A stretch of 64,000 nucleotides of DNA from Heloderma charlesbogerti (GCA_026122225.1 JANEZZ010000523.1:372001-436000), one strand, 5' to 3'. Counted from the stretch's first letter, positions 20,572 through 33,878 are shown. Translations and numbers: made by a program. Notes: generated from the letters alone by a model not told the origin.

Positions 20572-22230
20572 CCAAATCTGGTCTAGGTGCAGAGAATCAT
20601 TCAGATACCTGAATGGTGTAATACACCCTGGACAAAACTGGTGTAACCCATTGCAATATGTGGTCCTCAGGGGGAAATATCTATAGAGTACGATTCCTTT
20701 TTGATCCTGAAGGGCTACAGGAGGAAGGGAGATTTTGAGGAGAAAAGGGGAGACTGAGATGGTGAAGAAAGGTCCTGAGGAAACAGATAAGGGAAAGAGA
20801 GTGACAGAAAAGAGAGGTACTGAGGAGACTGAGAAAAGACCAGGAAAAAGCAGCAGCAATAGCGAGTGGTCCCCAATCCTTTTGGGTCAGTGGGCACATT
20901 TGGGAATTTGAGAGTGTCATGAGCTCTCTCACAAAATGACTGCCCAAAGGGTACCTTGTCTATTCATAAAATGGCTGCCATGGTGGGCATGACCGGTCAC
21001 AAAACACCCTGTTCCCAGAAGGACTGCATCTCTGCCTTAGACTGAAGTTCTTGGCAAGTTACTTTTCTTTTAGCCTCACCAATTTGCCTTCCCACCTCAA
21101 AGCCTAGGTCTGTTGTGAACAAATTCAACTCTCAAACCAGCCTTATTAATTACAAGGGAATATTATGAGTGTGTTAGTTCTGTGTACCTTGTACAGGTAG
21201 GTTTTCTGTTCATTTTTATATGCATTAATTGGTATAATTGTTCAAACCTGTTTTGTTCTGCAGTGTTCTGTTTTGTTTCCACTGCCATGAATTGGAAGTC
21301 CTGCTCCTGTTATCCAGAGTAGTGAGAAATGTCTCCTAAGGTGTGCTGATTCAGAACAGGATAAGAAAATCAAAACTTCTTAAAGCTATCCTTCCTTAGG
21401 ATGGGTGTTGCTTTGCCCCACTCACTGACCTCCCCATTGGGAGTATGGTGCTTTGATCCTTGCCTGAAGCTAACCATTCAGGTCATGTCCTGGTCAAGCA
21501 CTAAGTTGACCTAAGACTGGATTCTCATAATAAATGTGGATATATTTAACAGGCATAAAGAGGGCAGAATAACTTTTTAAAACTTTATTATTGCTGTTAA
21601 AAGGGTGGAAATCATAACATACATGAGAGCACATTGGCACACGAACATACATGAAGCTTTTGTGTGTGTGTAAAAGAGTGTAAAATTTGGGGGAAGAGAA
21701 GCTAGGCGGAGGATGGAAGGTAATCATATCTATGCCTGATTGCCCTGGGACAACCCAAATATTTTGGAAACACAATATGCTTATAATATGGAAGCACGCA
21801 GAAGACTGAGGCCATCAGATACAAAGGCACTGTAAACAATGAGAATCGACACCACATCAAATTAAAGCAAAGCAAAGCACAGTGTTCACATGACCTCAAG
21901 CAGGACCCTTCTTGAAACGTTTGACAGTTGAATTCCCAGAGGTGAAGAGGGTTTACTCCTCCCCCTGGTTTCAGTGGCAGCTTTGGATTTGGGCTTCTTT
22001 GAAAAGTGTCACAGCTAGGTATCTCATTTCTGGGAGACCTCAGAAGTGAGACATAGTGAGTAGCCCTGTCAGACTATTGGTGCTAAGGAGATGGATGGCT
22101 CAGTGATCTGTCTGCTCTCGTATTAGCATGGAGGTGAGGCAGGGGGTGATGGCTCTGGGAAAGTGGTTTAAGAGGTGAGGCGCTTTTCAGTTTGGGAAGG
22201 GCTTGGGGAGAGCTAGCGAGGAGCCAAGAA
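20572..22230. other. Anonymous sequence with an old repeat at 20865-21010
   Basis: 20865-21010 (CCAATCCTTTTGGGTCAGTG ... AAAATGGCTGCCATGG) resembles a repeat common in squamates. The remainder, including 21,540-21,900, holds no gene I can support. Confidence 0.45.
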
Positions 22231-22406
22231 GGGATGGGGTCAGAGCTCAGTGGTGAAAGGCATGCTTTGCGTGGAGAACGTTTGTGGTTTAGTTCCCCCT
22301 TGAGAAGGATATCAGGTAGCAGGGCTGGAGAAATCTCTGCCTAGATGCTATGCCAGTCAGAGTAGACAATACAGTCAGGATAAGGCAGTAGTTCCTCTCC
22401 TATGGT
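22231..22406 (+). repeat. tRNA-derived SINE remnant
   Basis: AGCTCAGTGGTGAAAGGCATG is a pol III A-box-like start. A decayed B box (GTGGTTTAGTTCC) follows about 40 bp later, and the body has GCCAGTCAGAGTAGACAATA and ATAAGGCAG, elements of a common reptilian tRNA-derived SINE. It is not a functional tRNA gene: there is no cloverleaf. Confidence 0.65.
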
Positions 22407-22420
22407 GTTTTCTGCACCCC

Positions 22421-24318
22421 ATTCTCCCCTGTGCCCCATTGATATGCCCCATAAGGATACCATCTATTTTGCTGGTTCAGCATACAGTGGGGGCAGAGAG
22501 AGGTCTTATTGGTGGGAGATCCCCATGCACCCACTAGGCAAAATATAGAGATAATTAGTGAAAAAAGCTACATCACATCAAACTGAAAGCCCTGCACCTT
22601 ATTCTACTGTGACAGATGGTTAGTTCTGCCCCTGCTGGAAGTCCAACCCCATCCCTGGATGTCCCAACTCCGGAGTCCTGCCCTGGAAGAGGAATCATCA
22701 GATGGGGGTCATGTGACTCCTCTTGGAACTGATCATGCCACCATGGATCAATCGTCTGAGGGTGTAGACCCCTGCCATACATGTGGGGGACTGAAAGTGA
22801 CCATATAGGGTCATTTCTAACCCCATGCTCAGAAGTCCTACTCTGGAAGAAGGGATCCCCTGATGAGGTCATGTGACCTATCTACAAACTCATCATGCCA
22901 CCTCTTCCTATTCAGCCACAGTAGCATGAGGGGTTCATAGAGGGGTCACATGATCCCATCAGGTAAACTGTCCATCCAGGGCAGGGGTTCTGGACCTGGG
23001 ACTTCCAGGGATGGGGTTGAAAATGATCCAGTGTTTGCTACCTTGCCTTCCAGACCTTGCCCTGTGATTGATGCTCTGTTCTATTGACCCTTGGACGGAT
23101 TTGTGACTCTGCTTTGGACTGTGTAATGTATGTGACAGTCTGACTGTGTTTTCACCTCTGAGTGCTATGTTGACCATTCCTGCCTTAGCCTGAACCCTGT
23201 ACCTAACTTCTTCCAGTCCCCCACATGTATGGCAAGAGCTAAACCAACAAATTCATAGAGGAGTCGCATGACCCCCATCAGGTGATGCCTCCATCTGGGC
23301 AGGACTTTCAGAAATGGGACTTCCAGGGATGGGGTGGGACTTCTGGCAGTTGTGGGGCTAAACCACCTGTCACATTTGAATAAGGGGCAGGCCTAAGAGT
23401 TAGATGTGAGGTAGCTATTTCAATACTCACTTGACCTCGGCACTCTGTCTCCCATTACAGGCTCACCAAATTCCAAGTGCAAGCACCTTTCTTTGTGCCA
23501 CTTGGGGATAGAATTGAGGGAGGAGATGTTCACGTGAACTAGATGAAACAAAGGGCATTTGATTTGAATGCTTTCCCTGAAGCTTTTAGACTGGCATTTC
23601 CCGGCAAGATGTCAGGCCCAAGGGAAGTGGTCTGCCCACAGTGTTCACTTTTGTTCTGGGTCACTCTGAGCAAGGCAGTATCCACATCAGGCAAGGCCGG
23701 AGGCAAGACTGGAGAATAGGCTGGAGGCAAGGCAAGACCTTGGAGAGCGCAGTGCATGAACTGCCGACTGACGCGAAGTTTCTCCCACAAGGAGCCATTG
23801 TTACAGTGACGGACTGTAGTCAACTGAAGCATTAAGAAGGCTGGCAGAGCCTTTGAGGACTCTTCTGTTTCAGCTTGCCTTTCACTTCTAAAACTGCCTT
23901 TCTGGGCAATATACCTCCCTCCAGTCCACAAAGAGATGCCCAGGCACTCTGAGCCATCCCAGTCATTGGTCTTCCCTTTTCTGGAGCTGTGCCCCCTTCT
24001 CCCCTGTGCCCCATTGATCTGCCCCATAATAACACCATCTGTGTGGCTGATTCAGCCTGCAATGGGGTAGAGAGAGGCCTTATTCCCCCACACACTCACA
24101 GGGCACAACACACACAGTAGTGAAAAAGGCCACATCACATCAAACTGATGTTTTTACATCATCACATCATTATTCTAATGTGACAGGTGGTTAGCCCCAC
24201 TCCTGCTGGAAGTCTGACTCCATCCCTGGATGTTCCACCTCTGCAATCCTGCCCCGGAAGGAAGGATCACTGGACGGGGCTCATGAGACTCCTCTACTCA
24301 CAATCACAGCTTGGAAAT
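22421..24318. repeat. Cluster of diverged direct and inverted repeats next to the centre
   Basis: A unit of about 320 bp beginning CTCCCCTGTGCCCCATTGAT lies at 22421-22745 and again at 23993-24297 in the same orientation. Further partial copies are at 22801-22925 (same orientation) and, inverted, at 22926-23060 and 23215-23420. Shared blocks include CCATCCCTGGATGT, GTCATGTGACTCCTC and CCCCACATGTATGGCA. Frames such as 23539-24027 are not genes. The last copy ends about 20 bp before the palindrome centre. Confidence 0.7.
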
Positions 24319-24333
24319 GTTTGGTCCGACACA
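24319..24333. other. Palindrome centre: 15-bp asymmetric spacer
   Basis: The arms converge on ...TTGGAAAT (ending at 24318) and ATTTCCAA... (starting at 24334). Between them lie 15 bases, GTTTGGTCCGACACA, that do not pair with each other except for one T/A pair. The bases just outside form an uninterrupted stem. The spacer resembles neither a SMRTbell adapter nor a transposon end that I recognise. Confidence 0.95.
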
Positions 24334-26231
24334 ATTTCCAAGCTGTGATTGTGAGTAGAGGAGTCTCATGAGCCCCGTCCAGTGATCCTTCCTTCCGGGG
24401 CAGGATTGCAGAGGTGGAACATCCAGGGATGGAGTCAGACTTCCAGCAGGAGTGGGGCTAACCACCTGTCACATTAGAATAATGATGTGATGATGTAAAA
24501 ACATCAGTTTGATGTGATGTGGCCTTTTTCACTACTGTGTGTGTTGTGCCCTGTGAGTGTGTGGGGGAATAAGGCCTCTCTCTACCCCATTGCAGGCTGA
24601 ATCAGCCACACAGATGGTGTTATTATGGGGCAGATCAATGGGGCACAGGGGAGAAGGGGGCACAGCTCCAGAAAAGGGAAGACCAATGACTGGGATGGCT
24701 CAGAGTGCCTGGGCATCTCTTTGTGGACTGGAGGGAGGTATATTGCCCAGAAAGGCAGTTTTAGAAGTGAAAGGCAAGCTGAAACAGAAGAGTCCTCAAA
24801 GGCTCTGCCAGCCTTCTTAATGCTTCAGTTGACTACAGTCCGTCACTGTAACAATGGCTCCTTGTGGGAGAAACTTCGCGTCAGTCGGCAGTTCATGCAC
24901 TGCGCTCTCCAAGGTCTTGCCTTGCCTCCAGCCTATTCTCCAGTCTTGCCTCCGGCCTTGCCTGATGTGGATACTGCCTTGCTCAGAGTGACCCAGAACA
25001 AAAGTGAACACTGTGGGCAGACCACTTCCCTTGGGCCTGACATCTTGCCGGGAAATGCCAGTCTAAAAGCTTCAGGGAAAGCATTCAAATCAAATGCCCT
25101 TTGTTTCATCTAGTTCACGTGAACATCTCCTCCCTCAATTCTATCCCCAAGTGGCACAAAGAAAGGTGCTTGCACTTGGAATTTGGTGAGCCTGTAATGG
25201 GAGACAGAGTGCCGAGGTCAAGTGAGTATTGAAATAGCTACCTCACATCTAACTCTTAGGCCTGCCCCTTATTCAAATGTGACAGGTGGTTTAGCCCCAC
25301 AACTGCCAGAAGTCCCACCCCATCCCTGGAAGTCCCATTTCTGAAAGTCCTGCCCAGATGGAGGCATCACCTGATGGGGGTCATGCGACTCCTCTATGAA
25401 TTTGTTGGTTTAGCTCTTGCCATACATGTGGGGGACTGGAAGAAGTTAGGTACAGGGTTCAGGCTAAGGCAGGAATGGTCAACATAGCACTCAGAGGTGA
25501 AAACACAGTCAGACTGTCACATACATTACACAGTCCAAAGCAGAGTCACAAATCCGTCCAAGGGTCAATAGAACAGAGCATCAATCACAGGGCAAGGTCT
25601 GGAAGGCAAGGTAGCAAACACTGGATCATTTTCAACCCCATCCCTGGAAGTCCCAGGTCCAGAACCCCTGCCCTGGATGGACAGTTTACCTGATGGGATC
25701 ATGTGACCCCTCTATGAACCCCTCATGCTACTGTGGCTGAATAGGAAGAGGTGGCATGATGAGTTTGTAGATAGGTCACATGACCTCATCAGGGGATCCC
25801 TTCTTCCAGAGTAGGACTTCTGAGCATGGGGTTAGAAATGACCCTATATGGTCACTTTCAGTCCCCCACATGTATGGCAGGGGTCTACACCCTCAGACGA
25901 TTGATCCATGGTGGCATGATCAGTTCCAAGAGGAGTCACATGACCCCCATCTGATGATTCCTCTTCCAGGGCAGGACTCCGGAGTTGGGACATCCAGGGA
26001 TGGGGTTGGACTTCCAGCAGGGGCAGAACTAACCATCTGTCACAGTAGAATAAGGTGCAGGGCTTTCAGTTTGATGTGATGTAGCTTTTTTCACTAATTA
26101 TCTCTATATTTTGCCTAGTGGGTGCATGGGGATCTCCCACCAATAAGACCTCTCTCTGCCCCCACTGTATGCTGAACCAGCAAAATAGATGGTATCCTTA
26201 TGGGGCATATCAATGGGGCACAGGGGAGAAT
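24334..26231. repeat. Right-arm mirror of the central repeat cluster
   Basis: Reverse complement of 22421-24318, with the 320-bp units at 24355-24659 and 25907-26231. No difference from the left arm seen. Confidence 0.7.
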
Positions 26232-26245
26232 GGGGTGCAGAAAAC

Positions 26246-26421
26246 ACCATAGGAGAGGAACTACTGCCTTATCCTGACTGTATTGTCTACTCTGACTGGC
26301 ATAGCATCTAGGCAGAGATTTCTCCAGCCCTGCTACCTGATATCCTTCTCAAGGGGGAACTAAACCACAAACGTTCTCCACGCAAAGCATGCCTTTCACC
26401 ACTGAGCTCTGACCCCATCCC
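26246..26421 (-). repeat. tRNA-derived SINE remnant, mirror
   Basis: Reverse complement of 22231-22406; A-box-like start near 26410 on the minus strand. Confidence 0.63.
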
Positions 26422-28080
26422 TTCTTGGCTCCTCGCTAGCTCTCCCCAAGCCCTTCCCAAACTGAAAAGCGCCTCACCTCTTAAACCACTTTCCCAGAGC
26501 CATCACCCCCTGCCTCACCTCCATGCTAATACGAGAGCAGACAGATCACTGAGCCATCCATCTCCTTAGCACCAATAGTCTGACAGGGCTACTCACTATG
26601 TCTCACTTCTGAGGTCTCCCAGAAATGAGATACCTAGCTGTGACACTTTTCAAAGAAGCCCAAATCCAAAGCTGCCACTGAAACCAGGGGGAGGAGTAAA
26701 CCCTCTTCACCTCTGGGAATTCAACTGTCAAACGTTTCAAGAAGGGTCCTGCTTGAGGTCATGTGAACACTGTGCTTTGCTTTGCTTTAATTTGATGTGG
26801 TGTCGATTCTCATTGTTTACAGTGCCTTTGTATCTGATGGCCTCAGTCTTCTGCGTGCTTCCATATTATAAGCATATTGTGTTTCCAAAATATTTGGGTT
26901 GTCCCAGGGCAATCAGGCATAGATATGATTACCTTCCATCCTCCGCCTAGCTTCTCTTCCCCCAAATTTTACACTCTTTTACACACACACAAAAGCTTCA
27001 TGTATGTTCGTGTGCCAATGTGCTCTCATGTATGTTATGATTTCCACCCTTTTAACAGCAATAATAAAGTTTTAAAAAGTTATTCTGCCCTCTTTATGCC
27101 TGTTAAATATATCCACATTTATTATGAGAATCCAGTCTTAGGTCAACTTAGTGCTTGACCAGGACATGACCTGAATGGTTAGCTTCAGGCAAGGATCAAA
27201 GCACCATACTCCCAATGGGGAGGTCAGTGAGTGGGGCAAAGCAACACCCATCCTAAGGAAGGATAGCTTTAAGAAGTTTTGATTTTCTTATCCTGTTCTG
27301 AATCAGCACACCTTAGGAGACATTTCTCACTACTCTGGATAACAGGAGCAGGACTTCCAATTCATGGCAGTGGAAACAAAACAGAACACTGCAGAACAAA
27401 ACAGGTTTGAACAATTATACCAATTAATGCATATAAAAATGAACAGAAAACCTACCTGTACAAGGTACACAGAACTAACACACTCATAATATTCCCTTGT
27501 AATTAATAAGGCTGGTTTGAGAGTTGAATTTGTTCACAACAGACCTAGGCTTTGAGGTGGGAAGGCAAATTGGTGAGGCTAAAAGAAAAGTAACTTGCCA
27601 AGAACTTCAGTCTAAGGCAGAGATGCAGTCCTTCTGGGAACAGGGTGTTTTGTGACCGGTCATGCCCACCATGGCAGCCATTTTATGAATAGACAAGGTA
27701 CCCTTTGGGCAGTCATTTTGTGAGAGAGCTCATGACACTCTCAAATTCCCAAATGTGCCCACTGACCCAAAAGGATTGGGGACCACTCGCTATTGCTGCT
27801 GCTTTTTCCTGGTCTTTTCTCAGTCTCCTCAGTACCTCTCTTTTCTGTCACTCTCTTTCCCTTATCTGTTTCCTCAGGACCTTTCTTCACCATCTCAGTC
27901 TCCCCTTTTCTCCTCAAAATCTCCCTTCCTCCTGTAGCCCTTCAGGATCAAAAAGGAATCGTACTCTATAGATATTTCCCCCTGAGGACCACATATTGCA
28001 ATGGGTTACACCAGTTTTGTCCAGGGTGTATTACACCATTCAGGTATCTGAATGATTCTCTGCACCTAGACCAGATTTGG
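26422..28080. other. Mirror of anonymous sequence 20572-22230
   Basis: Holds the old repeat at 27642-27787 (mirror of 20865-21010) and no gene. Confidence 0.45.
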
Positions 28081-28088
28081 ATCTGGTA

Positions 28089-28812
28089 TAGGGATGTACG
28101 AAAGTTCCGCCACGGATCTTGGGGAGGCCGAATGCCAGCGCATTCAGCTTCCCAAAATCGGTGGCGGAACGGCCCGCCCCCCGCCCCCCCGGGACGGGAC
28201 TTACCTGGGGCAGATCTTCCTGGTGGCGGCGGCAGCGGCGGTTCGGCGGCGGCGGCAGCGGCTGGTCCGACCGGCCGCCGCCGCCATTTCCAAGTTTAAA
28301 AAAACAAACAAACTAAAAAATGTGATAGGCTACGTAAAGATTTACGTAGTCTATCATGGCTAAATTTTAAGAAACACCATGATAGGCTACGTAAATGTTT
28401 ATGTAGCCTATCACGGCTGAGAAAAAAAAAAACGCATACGCAAATGGCGGCGCCCATGGGTGCCGCCATTTGCGTACGCGTGTTTTTTTGTTTGTTTTTT
28501 TTACTCAGCCGTGATAGGCTACGTAAACATTTACGTAGCCTATCACGGCTGACTGCAGGGATACAAACGGAGGCGGCTACGGCCGCCGCCATTTGCGTCC
28601 CTGCTAGCCAGCGGCTGGATGTCTGGCCACTGGCAGAGCCAGCCGGCGGCTCCGCAGAATCCCTGCAGAGCGGAGCCAGCCGGCCAGGATTCGGGGGGGG
28701 GAGGGACGGAGCGCTTCCCCCCCCAGCCAGAATTTCGGGGAGAGGGACGGAGCGCCTCCCCCCCAGCATCAGCATAATCCACAAACAGGTAAGTGACTTT
28801 CGTACATCCCTA
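28089..28812. mobile_element. hAT-like 724-bp element, mirror
   Basis: Mirror of 19840-20563; the 8-bp duplication reads ATCTGGTA at 28081-28088 and 28813-28820. Not an independent insertion. Confidence 0.9.
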
Positions 28813-28820
28813 ATCTGGTA

Positions 28821-29522
28821 TTTGGTAACACCTGCCAAAATTTCAATGGCCTGGAAATGGCACAATCCTCCATATTATTGAATGAATGTTTGCAGAAAAC
28901 ATGGTGTAGGTAGCATTTAAGGACAACATTGACTGGTTTTATGTCTCTACAAGAGGCAAAATTACAGCATTCATTATCCAAAAATACTTCTGGGCATGGG
29001 CAGTGTAATGGCGGCCACCCGCACATGGGCCCTGGATCTTCTGAGCTGTGTCCCAGATATTTAGAGCTGCCCCGATTGCCATCATCTGCCTTAATACAAG
29101 CCTGCTTCTTCCCTCTGAACTCAGTAGCCTTGCAGTTGCTAGCAGACATCAGGACTCACTCCCTTAGCAGACTAATAGCAAGTGTAGCATGAAGGCACTA
29201 GCCTTTTAAACTGGAGGGGAGACTGCCACCTTTCCTTCCACAGCCCGCTCATTATTTCCATTAAGTCCACAGTGCAAAATTGCCTAACAGCACCACTGTC
29301 ACCAGACCTGCCTGGGCAATTGCTCTTGTGCCCTGGGCCATTGTAGGCAGCAAGGCTCTGAAAAGGGGAAGAGCAGGCTCATTGGCTGATCATACATCAA
29401 ATGGAGTGCCAGAGGACTTCTTCATCTGTTCTTCCTCCAAGATGGCCCAGACCCATTACCTTGAGGAAAACACAAATGGGTTTGCTGGCAAAAAGGGTTT
29501 GAATGAGCAGCAGTGTCTGAAT
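28821..29522. other. Mirror of anonymous sequence 19130-19831
   Basis: No gene or named repeat. Confidence 0.5.
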
Positions 29523-30011
29523 TAGGGATGTACGGACTGTGTAAAATCCACTCCATCTATGTTTTGTGGATTGTCAGGTGCCTTTGGTTCTGTCGTCCGC
29601 TCACAGATGGATGTGAATTTTTTCCCCCATCATGCATAAAAATAAGCAAATAATTACGTAAGTAGGATAATTACGTAGGATAGCCTATCGTGGGGAAAAA
29701 CACAGATGCAAATGGTGTAGTGGATGCCACTTGTGGCTGTAAAGCCCTTAGTTTAACCTAATTGCAGCCATTTACGGCTGCATTTAGGTTAAACTGAGGG
29801 GCTTTACAGCTGCAAGTGGCGTCCACTGCACCACTTGTGGCTGTATCCATTTGCCAGGCCAGCAATATGGAGCTGGCTGCTGGCCTGTGGCTCGACAGAA
29901 TTCCCGTGGAGAGGAGCTGGCTCACAAGGATTCCTGGGGGAGGAATGGATTGCCTCCCCCCCATGGGTGGATTCCCCATGGACTGGCAGGTAGGGAATCC
30001 TTCCATCCCTA
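29523..30011. mobile_element. hAT-like 489-bp element, mirror
   Basis: Mirror of 18641-19129; starts TAGGGATGTACGG on the plus strand and ends CCTTCCATCCCTA. Confidence 0.7.
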
Positions 30012-30066
30012 TTCTCGAGTCCTGAGGTTTCTGTCTGGTGCTTTTGTGCTTGTTGGTTAAGGGTGG

Positions 30067-30139
30067 GGGATTTAATCTGAAGTAAATCCCACTATGCTTA
30101 ATGGGAGTTACTCCCTATTAATTGTGTATGTTTGCAGCT
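30067..30139. repeat. Quasi-palindromic MITE, mirror
   Basis: Mirror of 18513-18585. Confidence 0.5.
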
Positions 30140-31041
30140 TAAGAGTATGGGTTGCTATGGTCTACAATACATTCCTGTACTCACCCTTGCCAGTGTGCCA
30201 TGTTCAGTTTGCTATTATTCGGTAAATGTTTAAAGTGCCATACAGCTTGGAGGGGCGGGGGGGGGGGGGCTCTTGTGAACTCACAGCATGGAGAACAGGA
30301 AATGGACTTTTTCTTCCCAGATGTCGATTGAAGGATATATCTTACACATTTACTGGTAAGCCACTATCCTTTGAAAAATGGGGATTTTAACTCCCTCCTC
30401 TGAAACTGTGTCATAATAAGAATGTATATCTGAGGAGGCATGTTCCAGCAACTCCTCTTTTCAGTGCCATGATGTTCAGTTTGCAATTTATCTGTAAAAG
30501 TTTAAGGTCACCTCGCAGTCCAGGTGACACAGATATGAGGACTGCCTCCTCCTCCTCCTCCTCCCAGATTTGAAAAAAGAGAAACTTGAGGTAAGACAGG
30601 CCAACACAAGAGGCAAACACAGAAATAATGGCTCATTTGCTGCCCTATGCAGCACTCTTTCTCTCTCAAATGAGGAAGTGTGCAGGCAAGACCAGGGCCA
30701 GCCTTAGGGGTGGGCAAGCTGGGTGATTGCCTGGGGCACCAAGTTGAGGGGGGCACCAAGCTGAGCTTAGTGGCTGTGGTTTTTTTTAATGTATTGTCTG
30801 CAGTGAGCTAGGGTGGCAAAAAGCAAGTGTCTGTAACCTTTCTTTCAAGGTTCTACAGGTTGTTCAACTACTAACTACAAAAATGATCTTCCTTCAATTA
30901 GCTTTAAAGTATGTTTCTTTTTCAGTTTCCACTTTGATGTCATTTGCGCTAGGTAAAAATCAGTGAAACACAGCTTTACTTGGAGGCAATGTTACCGAGC
31001 ACTTAGCACTTCAAATACTGTAAACACTATATAAGCACTAT
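30140..31041. other. Mirror of anonymous sequence 17611-18512
   Basis: Contains the 13-G run at 30257-30269, equal in length to the 13-C run of the left arm. Confidence 0.45.
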
Positions 31042-31369
31042 ATAAATAACAATAGCATTTTAGCTTCCTAGTCTTTTAGCTTTGGTGTTTTAAATTTGTA
31101 TTTTAAATCTCTGCACTGCTGCTAGGTTTTATTCTGCTTGTACTCTTATATTGTGGTTTTAAGCTTTCATATTTTATACTGTTTTATGCTGCACTTTGTG
31201 GTTTTAATTTTTTGGACGGCACAGAGAGCTTCGAATATTGGGCAATATAGAAATGGAATGAAATGAAAGAAATGAATGAATGAATAAATAAATAAATAAA
31301 TAAATAAAATAAAGCCGTAAGCTGTAAGAGGTCCACTGGATACCTTTTTTATTTATAACTTTTCTTTAT
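31042..31369. repeat. Repeat remnant with (AAAT)n, mirror
   Basis: Mirror of 17283-17610; microsatellite at 31262-31314 with the same unit count. Confidence 0.5.
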
Positions 31370-33201
31370 TATCTTTAAGGATAAAAACAATGGATATGCT
31401 AAAATAATGAATGCTTGCCAAAAGATAGGAACTGCTACAAAACAAAAAATATTCTAAGTAAAACCTGTGCTAGTTCTGCTGTGTTGCATAGTGCACTGCC
31501 ACTGCTCAGAATGTGGCTTTTCAAACTTTGGCTTGTGCAGACTGCGGCACAGTGACTGAGAGATCAAGGTTTTGAGCAATGTCATTCTTGATGGACATCA
31601 CACCTGCACCAGGCCCCATAAATCCTCCGGGTGGCCCTGCAAAACTGACTATGAGGGGTGGGCGGAACAAAGACACTCCTTGCCCAGGGTGCTATTTATC
31701 TGAGGGCCAGCTCTGGGCAAGAGAAGGCAGTGGCTGCTCTCACCCCTTCTCTCTTGGTCACCTATCTGGGCACCATAGCACCCTTTTTGGGCAGTGCAGC
31801 ATACAAGGTTGGTTGGTCATGGGTGGAACTGCCAGCTAATCGCTTGCTCACCTGAATTCTCCCTCTGGCACCACAGTGATGGGGATCCTGCCTAGTGAGC
31901 CAAATTCTGCCTGCTGTACCACCCAGGGAGAGAAGGTGAGCGAAGGAGCTGCTGTGGCCTCCACATGACTGCTTGGCTTTTCTTTCTCTCCGCACCAAGG
32001 ATTGGGCAAGCCATCGTTGCCGCGGTCTCTGATGGCTCACCTGCCCCCTCGCACTGCCATGCTCTGCCTACTTGCTCATCCTGACTCAGACCCTCAATCA
32101 ATCAGCTCAGTGTTTCACAGTTCAAACACATGAGAAAGTGCTTAGGAAATGTCCCCAAGCAACTAGGGGTTGTGTTTAAAAGGGCCCAAAGTGTTCCCAA
32201 TGAAGCTAACTGAGATGTGCTGCTGTTGGCTAGAGTGGAGACCAAATGTTTGATCTCAGCTTCATTTTTCTTTTATTATTGTTCAGTGCTGTCACGTCTA
32301 ACCTTAGGCAGCAGAGTATAATGCTCTCCTTCGTATTTACAAAATTTGCACTTGTCATATTTAATTAACAAATGCTATGAATGTGCTCATGATTTCTGTT
32401 TTGTGTATCTTTGCCACAAAAAGCATCATTTGAGATCTAGTTTCACAGTGGCAAAGATATACCAGAGGACAGATGAGAAAACGAACTTGCCAGTTTTAAT
32501 TATGGCCATTTGCTTGACAACAGAAAGTGATACAAATTTTGGAGGTTAGTGTGTTGCATTCCTAATGCCTAAAGCCTTTGATGTTCTGTCCTGTACACCA
32601 AATTCCCATGCTTCTGGAATTAATTGAGAACTTCAAAGGATCTCACCAGTTGTCCATTCACTCTCTTCCCCTGGAGCATTAAAATGTAGTGAAATATAAA
32701 TATGGCTTTTCTGCATTTGAATGATACAAATGAGATAAGACACTCTACTTGAAATGAGAATAATAGAAAATAAGTACTAAACAAATCACCATCTGCACAC
32801 CCTATAGAATAATATTAACATAGAAAGGCTGATCAATGTAATATTGATACTATTTAGAGAGATTCCCAAGCAAACCTGCCACTGCAATCACTGCAGCAGC
32901 TGATACTTGGATCTTTTCCAAAGAGACTGCTGTCACCTAGTAAGCTGTGTACTGACAAATTCTACTAATTTTATTGAACTCTATTTGCTTTCCCTTAAAG
33001 TTCCTAAGATGTTTTGTCTAAGCAGATAACTCTAATTTCACCTTAAATTTCTCTTTAGGTGAATCTGATGGCAACCTGAAGGTGTATGGGTTCCCTCCCC
33101 ACATATACACATTTCATTACTTTGTTGAAACTCTTTCAGCTTCTCTCAAATTTCCTCAGATGTTTTGCCCAGGCAGAAACTTCAGAACCAGCCTCCCCCA
33201 A
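31370..33201. other. Mirror of anonymous sequence 15451-17282
   Basis: No gene seen. Confidence 0.5.
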
Positions 33202-33301
33202 GCTGCCCCTCCAGATGTGTTGGCACCACAACTCCCATCATCCTCATACATGGGTGGGGATGATCGGCATTGTGGTGCCAACACATCTGGAAGGCCCCAG
33301 C
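33202..33301. mobile_element. Short palindromic MITE, mirror
   Basis: Mirror of 15351-15450, upstream of the plus-strand provirus. Confidence 0.75.
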
Positions 33302-33418
33302 TTGGCTGTCTAGTGGCGGGCGGGGGGGGCTCTAAATTCCATAGCAACTTTATTGAGATGGATCATGCTCTCAAAATGTCTTTCACAAGACAATGCTGTT
33401 TTAAGTCTGGGCACCCTT

Positions 33419-33856
33419 TGTAGCTGCGATATCGGGGGTCAGACTAAGTAGCCTCATGCTTCATGTTCTTGCTGAGATCTTGCTCTCTGAAATATGTTTG
33501 TAAGCTGACAAGACACAGGAATTTCTTATCTTGTCAACAAAGGCTAAGGTCATAGAATTGTATATCTTGTTCTCTGCTGTTCTCGTCTGTTCTCTGCTTA
33601 TCATGGCTACCCTATAACCCATTTCTTGTATTATAAATAATGGTGCTAGGAGAAAAAATGTTGAGGACTGCAACCCCACATGGGAGGGAGAGGAGGAGCC
33701 ATTTCCTGTGTGTCACAATATCTATAAAAACAATGTGCTGATGTAAATCGGGGCTTTTGGCTCTTTGGAAATGATTCCAGCTTTAAGCCCGCACATTAAA
33801 TAAAGGAACTCTTTTTCCTTCACTCCGTGGTCTCTCTGACTCTGAGTTCTGCAACA
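33419..33856 (+). repeat. 5' LTR, right arm
   Basis: Mirror of 14796-15233. TATA-like box near 33722 and AATAAA near 33799. Confidence 0.92.
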
Positions 33857-33860
33857 TAAA

Positions 33861-33878
33861 TGGTGCTGTGACTCGGAT
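33861..33878 (+). promoter_or_regulatory. tRNA-His-type primer binding site, right arm
   Basis: TGGTGCTGTGACTCGGAT, four bases after the LTR. Confidence 0.85.

Noticed and set aside
22231..22406. True tRNA gene
   Set aside because: A-box-like start only; no cloverleaf or proper B box, and a SINE body follows.
23539..24027. 162-codon frame found in both arms, apparently conserved
   Set aside because: It recurs only because the arms are mirror copies; no domain is recognisable and it lies in a repeat cluster.
24319..24333. Central spacer as leftover SMRTbell adapter
   Set aside because: The 15 bases do not resemble the adapter sequence I know; this does not exclude other fold-back artefacts.
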